From contig JAAZCR010000211.1 of NCBI GenBank assembly GCA_012513195.1, forward strand, positions 1-10,891: a stretch of 10,891 nt of DNA, read 5' to 3'. The translations under genes were made by a program, and so were the position numbers. Source of the stretch: Bacilli bacterium. GTDB lineage: Bacteria > Bacillota_I > Bacilli_A > Haloplasmatales > Haloplasmataceae. Shown here in pieces: positions 5,380 to 10,891 of this stretch. Every line of letters begins with the position of its first letter. The first letter of the stretch is position 1. The notes under the pieces were generated by a model. That model had not been told where the DNA came from. It did no database searches and saw only the letters and a program-made list of their open reading frames with translations.

Positions 5380-8010
5380 TTACTTGTTTTTTAAATATTC
5401 TGTCACATAATTTAATGCTTTATCCGTGTTTTGAATATTTTTGGCACCTGCTTGGGCGAAATCAGGACGTCCGCCACCACCACCACCGCAGATTTGGGCA
5501 AGTTCTTTTACTAAATTACCAGCATGAATACCTTTAGCGACATAATCAGTAGTAACACCAGCCATAAAGATTACTTTATCATCAAGTATATTAGCTAATA
5601 CAACTACAGCACTCTTAAGCTTATCTTTAAAGTTATCAACCATGTTTCGTAATGCATTAATCTCTATATTTTTAACTACCGCAGTTAAAACATTATAACC
5701 ATTGATGACTTGTGATTTGTTCAAAAGTTCATTTGCTTCAATATTAGCAAGTTTATTATGTAAACTTTCTAATTCTTTTTCTTGTTGTCTGTGTTCAGCT
5801 ACTAATGTTTGTACCTTTTGGACGACTTCACTAGGTGTACCTTTGACTAATTGCGCTATGGTGTCAACTTTATCGACGAACTCATTTAAATATTCTATCG
5901 CTTTAAGGCTAGTAACTGCTTCAATCCGTCTTACACCAGCACCAATACCACCTTCTGAAACTACTTTAAACAGCCCAATTTCAGCGGTATTCTTGACATG
6001 GCAGCCACCACATAGTTCTTTTGAATAATCCTCACAGCTTACTACCCGAACAACATCACCATATTTTTCTGTGAATAAGGCTACTGCACCTTGTTTCTTC
6101 GCATCATCAAGGCTCATATATTTATACGTAACTTTTAAGCCACTCGCAATCTTTTCGTTTACGATTCTTTCGATTTCTAACAGTTCTTCTTTTGTCACTG
6201 GAGCGAAATGCGTGAAGTCAAATCTTAAACGATCACTTGAAACTTCAGAACCAGCTTGGTTAACGTGATTACCTAAAACTGTTTTTAAAGCTTTATGTAA
6301 TAGATGGGTAGCAGTATGGTTACGTTCAGTTAAAATACGCGCAAGTTTATCAACTTTAAGGGTAAAAGTATCCCCAACGCGAATTACACCTGATTTTACC
6401 AAGCAATGATGAAGGTTTTGCTTATTAGGAGCAGTGGATACATCTTCAACTTCTATATAAGCCTTATCGTTACTAATAGTACCTTTATCAGCTACTTGTC
6501 CCCCACTTGTCGCATAAAATGGAGTTTTATCAAAAATGAGTTGGACATGCATGCCTTCCGTAGCTTCTTCAAGTAATTTATCACCTTGCACAATCGCAAG
6601 TAACTTCGCTTCAGTTTCTAGCACTTCATAACCGATAAATTCACTTGGCACGGTTATATCCATCAGCGTTTTATTTTGAGACTGCATTGATTGCACTTCT
6701 TCTCGTGCTTCCCTTGCTCTACGTCTTTGTTCTTCTAATAAAGCTTTAAACCCTTCTACATCGACAGTAAAGTCCTTTTCTTCCGCATATTCAATCGTAA
6801 GTTCAATGGGGAAACCAAAAGTATCATAGAGTTTAAAAGCTGTTTTCCCATCAATAACTTTATCTTGACTGTTATTCATGACGTTATATAGGATGGTTAA
6901 CCCTTCATCTAATGTTTCATGGAAGCGCGTTTCTTCTTTTTCTAGTATAGTTTGGATATAACCTGTGTTAGCGGTTATTTCTGGATAATAGTCTTCCATA
7001 ATCTTAGCGACTACAGGGACTAAATATTTCATAAATGGTTCTTTAATATCTAATTTTAATGCATACTTAACAGCGCGGCGAATTAATCGTCTGATGACAT
7101 AACCGCGACCTTCATTAGATGGTAAAGCACCATCATTAATCGCAAAGATACATGCACGGATATGGTCAGCGATAACACGGAAACTAATATCTAATTCCGC
7201 ATTTTCCCGATATTTTTTCCCTGATATCCGTTCTACTTCATTGATAATTGGTAAGAAAAGATCAGTATCGTAGTTAGTTTCAACTTCTTGGATTACGGAA
7301 GCCATCCGTTCTAATCCCATGCCAGTATCAATATTCTTACTTGGTAATTCAGGGTATTCAGAGCGCGCTAATCCTTCTTTAGCGTTATATTGTGAGAAGA
7401 CCAAGTTCCAAATTTCTAAATAACGTTCGTTTTCCCCACCAGGATAGAGTTCTTCTTGTGGTGTATCATAATTAAACGCAGGTCCACGATCATAGAAGAT
7501 TTCTGTATTAGGACCACAAGGTCCCTCGCCAATCTCCCAGAAGTTATCTTCTAATCTCACAATATGAGTAGGATCCATACCTACTTCAACCCATAATTGG
7601 AAAGCTTCATCATCATCTTTATAAATAGTAGCATATAAACGATCTTTATCAAAAGCAAACCATTCATCGCTTGTTAATAGTTCCCAAGCAAATTTAATCG
7701 CTTCTTTTTTGAAATAATCACCGATGGAGAAATTACCTAACATTTCAAAGAAAGTATGGTGACGTGCGGTCTTACCTACATTTTCAATATCATTAGTACG
7801 AATCGATTTTTGACTATTGGTAATCCTGCGATTTTCTGGAATGAGCCGACCATCAAAATACTTCTTTAATGTCGCGACACCTGAGTTTATCCATAATAAG
7901 GTCGGATCATCGACAGGAATTAATGATTGGCTAGGATATACTTGATGATTTTTAGATTTAAAGAACTCGAGAAACATACGACGAATCTGAGAACCAGTCA
8001 GTTTTTTCAT
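5380..8010 (-). CDS. alaS: Alanine-tRNA ligase
   Basis: AlaS charges tRNA-Ala with alanine, recognising the G3-U70 pair, and edits mischarged Ser and Gly. At 876 residues it is full length. The N-terminal class II catalytic domain opens with KKLTGSQIRRMFLEFFKSKNH and contains the segment HHTFFEMLGNFSIGDYFKKEA. The tRNA recognition domain follows. The editing domain has its zinc-binding set: HTATHLLH (about 565) and CGGCH (about 668). The C-Ala domain ends with CGGGGGGRPDFAQAGAK near residue 843, a form of the conserved Gly-rich GGRPDxAQAG motif. The start is firm: AAGGAGGT lies just upstream of ATG 8010. Expression is controlled by the T-box leader immediately upstream. Confidence 0.98.
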   Translation of the reverse strand: MKKLTGSQIRRMFLEFFKSKNHQVYPSQSLIPVDDPTLLWINSGVATLKKYFDGRLIPENRRITNSQKSIRTNDIENVGKTARHHTFFEMLGNFSIGDYFKKEAIKFAWELLTSDEWFAFDKDRLYATIYKDDDEAFQLWVEVGMDPTHIVRLEDNFWEIGEGPCGPNTEIFYDRGPAFNYDTPQEELYPGGENERYLEIWNLVFSQYNAKEGLARSEYPELPSKNIDTGMGLERMASVIQEVETNYDTDLFLPIINEVERISGKKYRENAELDISFRVIADHIRACIFAINDGALPSNEGRGYVIRRLIRRAVKYALKLDIKEPFMKYLVPVVAKIMEDYYPEITANTGYIQTILEKEETRFHETLDEGLTILYNVMNNSQDKVIDGKTAFKLYDTFGFPIELTIEYAEEKDFTVDVEGFKALLEEQRRRAREAREEVQSMQSQNKTLMDITVPSEFIGYEVLETEAKLLAIVQGDKLLEEATEGMHVQLIFDKTPFYATSGGQVADKGTISNDKAYIEVEDVSTAPNKQNLHHCLVKSGVIRVGDTFTLKVDKLARILTERNHTATHLLHKALKTVLGNHVNQAGSEVSSDRLRFDFTHFAPVTKEELLEIERIVNEKIASGLKVTYKYMSLDDAKKQGAVALFTEKYGDVVRVVSCEDYSKELCGGCHVKNTAEIGLFKVVSEGGIGAGVRRIEAVTSLKAIEYLNEFVDKVDTIAQLVKGTPSEVVQKVQTLVAEHRQQEKELESLHNKLANIEANELLNKSQVINGYNVLTAVVKNIEINALRNMVDNFKDKLKSAVVVLANILDDKVIFMAGVTTDYVAKGIHAGNLVKELAQICGGGGGGRPDFAQAGAKNIQNTDKALNYVTEYLKNK

Positions 8011-8046
8011 TATTTCTACCTCCTTAACTTAATTGCTTGATCTAAT

Positions 8047-8075
8047 AAAAAAACCCTTACTGTAAACAGTAAGGG
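8047..8075 (-). terminator. Regulatory terminator of the alaS T-box
   Basis: Arms 8054-8062 and 8067-8075 (CCCTTACTG and its complement) form a perfect 9-bp stem with a TTTA loop. Seven Ts follow on the minus strand (8047-8053). Its 5' arm includes the CCCTT that pairs in the antiterminator, so the two structures are mutually exclusive. It lies 36 nt before the alaS start. Confidence 0.92.
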
Positions 8076-8280
8076 ACGTTGTCAAAACGCGGTACCACCC
8101 TAATTCTAGATAAAAATCTAGCACCTCTACAGTTATAACGGAACTACCGGTTGGGTTACAACACTCGAGAGTGGCTTCGACTATCCTAGAATGAAATCCC
8201 TCTCAGCCTAGGGGACTTCTCTCTGTGAATCATTAGATAATCTACTCTTCTCTCTCAACGTTCGGTATGAACTTAACATA
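8047..8280 (-). promoter_or_regulatory. T-box leader (tRNA-Ala-sensing riboswitch) of alaS
   Basis: The 14-nt T-box AGGGTGGTACCGCG is present on the minus strand at 8088-8101. Its TGGT would pair with the ACCA end of an uncharged tRNA with discriminator A, as tRNA-Ala has. About 70 nt upstream the specifier loop reads GAA-GCC-A, putting a GCC alanine codon at 8173-8175. The CTCTC just after it can pair with GAGAG near the 5' end of the leader to close Stem I. A short hairpin (8106-8121) precedes the T-box as Stem III. CGTCCCTT after the T-box supplies the other side of the antiterminator. Uncharged tRNA-Ala should stabilise the antiterminator and turn alaS on. Confidence 0.93.
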
Positions 8281-8286
8281 TATTGT

Positions 8287-8315
8287 ATTATATCTAATAT
8301 TATCCATCATTTCAA
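8287..8315 (-). promoter_or_regulatory. Promoter of the alaS T-box transcript
   Basis: TTGAAA (8310-8315) and a perfect TATAAT (8287-8292) are spaced by 17 bp on the minus strand, a near-consensus sigma-A promoter. Predicted initiation is near 8280, at the 5' end of the T-box. The -35 box overlaps the TGA stop codon of the upstream AI-2E family gene. Confidence 0.85.
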
Positions 8316-9412
8316 CTATTATTATGTAAAAGTTTATTTCTATTTCTTGCTTTTCGGAACCTTATATATATCTTAATATACTTTATTATTAACATAATAA
8401 TGGAAAGAAGAGGAATCGCAAAAACCATTCCTAAGAAACCAAAATAATGACCAAACACTATAAAGGAAAGAATTATCCATAAAGGATGACAGGAAATTGA
8501 TTTGCTTTGGATGTAGGGGGTAACAATATTAGATTCAACTAACTGTACTATAACAACTACAAGTACAGCCATCAATGCCAGTCGCCATGATTTTGTTAAT
8601 GCAAATAAAAAGGCAGGTACTCCCCCAATATAGTTTCCAATAAGAGGAATCGCATTGGTATACCCAACGATAAAGCCAAATAAGACGGGATATTTCAAAC
8701 CAATTAAGTAAAAACCGAGAGAACTGGCGATGGACATTAAATTCATGACAAGAATTAAACCGCGAAAATAGTTACCCACTCCTTCATCAGCATCGCGAAG
8801 AAAATGGTATAAGAGTTTTTGGTTTTTTCTTATCAAGTATTTTTTAATACTAATCTTAATATTATTGTAATCATAGAGAAAATAATAGGCAATTATCGGT
8901 GTTAAGAAAATCACACTAAAGGAATCTAGGATACGATTTAAATGTTCAAAACGAAACCTAAATTTCGCAAAGTAAGATGAAATCCATTTCTCTAAATCAT
9001 CCAAATTAAAACGATACTTCTCTGGTACAAAGTGGAGTTTCTCCCATAAATTGTCAATAAAATTTTGGAGTGATTTATATAACTCAGGTATTTGTTTTTC
9101 TAACTCACTAATCTGACTATAAACGATGGGAATAAGACTGGAAATAATATACACTAATAAGATTATAAAAGTAACAAAAACCAATAGGACCGCAAGAACT
9201 CGATTTATGCCTTGTTCCTCAATTTTATCAACGACTGTATGAAGTAAATACGCAATAAAAAAACCAAAAATAAAGGGATAAAAGAGTTGAATAATTTTCA
9301 TTATTAACCGAAATATGATTGGTAACGCTAGATTACCCAGAATTACAACAGTAAAGATTCCGAATAGTATGGCTAAGATGTAAATTAACTTGAGTTCGCG
9401 TTTACTAATCAT
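8312..9412 (-). CDS. AI-2E family (PerM/YrrI-like) membrane transporter
   Basis: This is a 366-residue polytopic membrane protein of the AI-2E/UPF0118 family. Characterised members export autoinducer-2 or act as Na+/H+ antiporters; the substrate here is unknown. Hydrophobic segments lie at about residues 8-38, 44-58, 72-96 and 165-182, with several more in the C-terminal half. The large soluble segment between about 100 and 160 is typical. Family motifs include NAIPLIGNYIGGVPAFL, then VQLVESNIVTPYIQSKSISCHPLWIILS and GFLGMVFAIPL. AAGGTG lies 5 nt before the ATG at 9412. It occupies the place of yrrI upstream of alaS. It is the only gene in the window whose normal end is TGA; a TAA follows four codons later in frame. 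No terminator precedes the T-box, so readthrough transcripts would also meet T-box control. Confidence 0.9.
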   Translation of the reverse strand: MISKRELKLIYILAILFGIFTVVILGNLALPIIFRLIMKIIQLFYPFIFGFFIAYLLHTVVDKIEEQGINRVLAVLLVFVTFIILLVYIISSLIPIVYSQISELEKQIPELYKSLQNFIDNLWEKLHFVPEKYRFNLDDLEKWISSYFAKFRFRFEHLNRILDSFSVIFLTPIIAYYFLYDYNNIKISIKKYLIRKNQKLLYHFLRDADEGVGNYFRGLILVMNLMSIASSLGFYLIGLKYPVLFGFIVGYTNAIPLIGNYIGGVPAFLFALTKSWRLALMAVLVVVIVQLVESNIVTPYIQSKSISCHPLWIILSFIVFGHYFGFLGMVFAIPLLSIIMLIIKYIKIYIRFRKARNRNKLLHNNS

Positions 9413-9435
9413 AATATCACCTTATGTATATATCT

Positions 9436-9465
9436 ATTATATGCATCTTAACCATATAATATAAA
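9436..9465 (-). promoter_or_regulatory. Promoter of the AI-2E family gene
   Basis: A perfect TATAAT (9436-9441) is preceded after 18 bp by TTTATA (9460-9465), a 4/6 -35 box on the minus strand. It begins within the T tract of the preceding terminator. Initiation near 9429 would give a very short leader before ATG 9412. Confidence 0.5.
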
Positions 9466-9492
9466 AACTACACCAGTTCGTCTGGTGTAGTT
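9461..9492 (-). terminator. Rho-independent terminator of the small YrzQ-like gene
   Basis: Arms 9466-9476 and 9482-9492 form a perfect 11-bp stem around a 5-nt loop. TTTTT (9464-9468, partly paired) and an AT-rich tail follow on the minus strand. The stem includes two bases of the upstream stop codon (9491-9493). This ends transcription from recD2 and the small gene before the AI-2E unit. Confidence 0.9.
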
Positions 9493-9640
9493 AAAAGATT
9501 TCCCGTATTTTTCGGAATGTTTTACTATTATGTTTCATCATTTTTTTCATTTCTTTTGCGAGTTCTTCTTGATGCTCAAGCATTTTTTGGACTGCTAAAG
9601 TGCCTAATACACCTATAACAATGTAAGTTAGTTGTTTCAA
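9491..9640 (-). CDS. Small membrane-anchored protein, YrzQ/DUF3918-like by position
   Basis: This is a 49-residue ORF starting with TTG after an excellent GAGGTGATAAC ribosome site. Its N-terminus KQLTYIVIGVLGTLAVQ (about 2-18) is one transmembrane helix. The rest is a highly basic, Lys/Met/Glu-rich segment, likely helical, ending FRKIREIF. B. subtilis has the small protein YrzQ (DUF3918), also with one N-terminal hydrophobic segment and a basic tail, at the same place between recD2 and yrrI. Position and shape support that match, but the sequence is too short for me to prove homology. Function is unknown. It follows recD2 by 67 nt without an evident promoter, so it is probably co-transcribed with it, and its stop lies inside the terminator stem. 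Confidence 0.75.
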   Translation of the reverse strand: MKQLTYIVIGVLGTLAVQKMLEHQEELAKEMKKMMKHNSKTFRKIREIF

Positions 9641-9707
9641 GTTATCACCTCAGTCTTATTGTTCACCAGATATCAAAAAAATATAAATACTATTTCTTGC
9701 CAAATAC

Positions 9708-10891
9708 TTACTCAAGAAAATCATAAGGTGATAACTTCTTTATAGGTTTATAAATAAACTTATAGTCATCAATAGTTATGATGCGTCGATTAAAGCGCAT
9801 TTGTAATCGCTCTATTAAGGTAGTTTGGCGCATGATTTCTTGATCATTTTGGATAGCTAACTTATATGCATCAGGGTCACCAAGGAGTATTAGCGATTTT
9901 TTCGCTCTAGTAACGGCAGTATATAAAAGGTTCTTTCTTAACATGATATAGTAACTTTTCGATAATAATACGATTACGATATCAAACTCACTACCTTGCG
10001 CTTTATGAATCGATATACAATAAGCCAAGGATAAATCATTTAGATCATTTTCGGTTAAATCAACGATATTACCATCAAAATCAACTGTTAACCTAACGTC
10101 ATCATCACGACTTTCCTCGTCATAAATATCTTTAATAAAGCCGATATCACCATTCATGATATTTAAATCGGGACGGTTAACTAATTGGATTACTTTATCA
10201 CCTGTGCGAAATACTTTATTTAAATACTTAAACTCCTTAATATCTCCGCTCTTAGGATTCAACCATTCTTGGAGATAACTATTGATGTTATCGATACCAA
10301 GATTACCTTTATACATTGGTGCTAAGACTTGGATTTCTTCTAATGTATATGCTTTATCTAAAGCATTTTCCATGATGAACTTCAAATTTTTTAATAATGT
10401 ATCATTACTACAAATAATAAAGTTACGGTCCTTTTGCTTAATTAATAAATCTTTCGAAATAATTTGCTTATTAATATCATGAGCTAGACTAACAATGGAT
10501 GAACCCTCACCTTGTCTATGTACTTTATCAAGTTTAATAATCGGTACTACTCCACTCGTGATTATATCTTTTAAAACATTTCCTGGTCCTACCGATGGTA
10601 GTTGATCCACATCCCCAACAATGATCATCTTCACATGATTTCGTAGAGATTTAAGGAGTTGACTCATCAACACGACATCAATCATTGATGCCTCATCAAT
10701 GACGATAACATCGCAATCTAAAGGATTATGCTCATTAAAGGTGAATTCACCTGATAATTGATAACCTAATAATCGATGGATTGTTTGCGCTGGATAATTA
10801 GTCGTTTCATTCAATCTTTTCGCTGCTCTTCCCGTAGGAGCAACTAACGCAATGGATTTTTTGCCAAAGAGTTTACGATAAGCCCGTAAAA
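9708..10891 (-). CDS. recD2: RecD2 family ATP-dependent DNA helicase, C-terminal part (5' end outside window)
   Basis: RecD2 is a superfamily 1B 5'-3' DNA helicase linked to replication fork maintenance and repair in Firmicutes, without RecBC. Only the last 393 residues are here; the B. subtilis protein is about 800. The frame stays open to the window edge, so the TTG at 10814 is not the true start. Motifs in order are Ia (ALVAPTGRAAKRL), the TIHRLL segment, II/Walker B (DVIVIDEASMID), III (VGDVDQLPSVGPGNVL), V (LAYCISIHKAQGSEFDIVI) and VI (LLYTAVTRAKKSLILLGD). The end ERLQMRFNRR with a short tail is normal for the family. The Walker A lysine and the N-terminal RecD2-specific domain must lie beyond 10891. 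The order recD2 then yrzQ-like is as in Bacillus, but yrrD is missing between them. Confidence 0.95.
   Translation of the reverse strand, partial: LRAYRKLFGKKSIALVAPTGRAAKRLNETTNYPAQTIHRLLGYQLSGEFTFNEHNPLDCDVIVIDEASMIDVVLMSQLLKSLRNHVKMIIVGDVDQLPSVGPGNVLKDIITSGVVPIIKLDKVHRQGEGSSIVSLAHDINKQIISKDLLIKQKDRNFIICSNDTLLKNLKFIMENALDKAYTLEEIQVLAPMYKGNLGIDNINSYLQEWLNPKSGDIKEFKYLNKVFRTGDKVIQLVNRPDLNIMNGDIGFIKDIYDEESRDDDVRLTVDFDGNIVDLTENDLNDLSLAYCISIHKAQGSEFDIVIVLLSKSYYIMLRKNLLYTAVTRAKKSLILLGDPDAYKLAIQNDQEIMRQTTLIERLQMRFNRRIITIDDYKFIYKPIKKLSPYDFLE

Noticed and set aside
5702..6268. Plus-strand open frames inside alaS
   Set aside because: They are antisense to a complete, highly conserved alaS and have no ribosome sites or family features.
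9641..9707. A separate promoter for the small YrzQ-like gene
   Set aside because: TTGGCA occurs near the recD2 stop, but no -10 box lies at an acceptable distance, so co-transcription with recD2 is simpler.

Overview
The window looks like chromosomal core DNA from a low-GC, Firmicutes-type (Bacilli-like) bacterium. Every gene I can support reads on the minus strand. Gene order, read 10891 to 1, is recD2, a small YrzQ-like protein, an AI-2E family membrane protein, an alanine T-box and alaS, ruvX, a DUF1292 protein, a D-Ala-D-Ala carboxypeptidase, a small zinc-ribbon protein, trmR, trhP1 and trhP2. This closely follows the Bacillus subtilis order recD2(yrrC)-yrzQ-yrrI-alaS-yrrK-yrzB-yrrM-yrrN-yrrO. 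Two genes usual in that order, ireB (between alaS and ruvX) and mltG (between the DUF1292 gene and trmR), are absent here. The carboxypeptidase points to a peptidoglycan wall, so a wall-less mollicute is unlikely. I counted about 19 tryptophans in the translated genes, all TGG, which argues against the Mycoplasma-type code.

Right part (about 8300-10891): the C-terminal half of RecD2 runs in from beyond the window edge. A 49-residue membrane-anchored protein with a TTG start follows, ending in a terminator. Next comes a polytopic AI-2E/PerM-type protein with its own promoter and a TGA stop.

Middle (about 4400-8315): a strong promoter (TTGAAA, 17 bp, TATAAT) leads into a T-box leader with a probable GCC (Ala) specifier and a transcription terminator in front of alaS. 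A TGn-extended -10 promoter then serves ruvX and a DUF1292 gene. The DUF1292 protein carries an unusual Asp/Cys/His-rich C-terminal tail and is closed by a terminator.

Left part (1-4400): a monocistronic, secreted D-Ala-D-Ala carboxypeptidase ends in its own terminator. It is followed by a four-gene operon with one promoter and one terminator: a two-zinc-ribbon protein, TrmR, TrhP1 and TrhP2. The last three make 5-hydroxyuridine and then 5-methoxyuridine at tRNA wobble position 34. The first gene of this operon is interrupted by an in-frame TGA after codon 60, yet coding-type sequence continues in the same frame for 92 codons and ends in a second CxxC motif. A further promoter at the extreme left drives a gene outside the window.

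The observations most worth a second look are the in-frame TGA in the zinc-ribbon gene, its apparent internal zinc-ribbon duplication, and the metal-ligand-rich tail of the DUF1292 protein. I saw no mobile element, CRISPR array, tRNA or rRNA gene.
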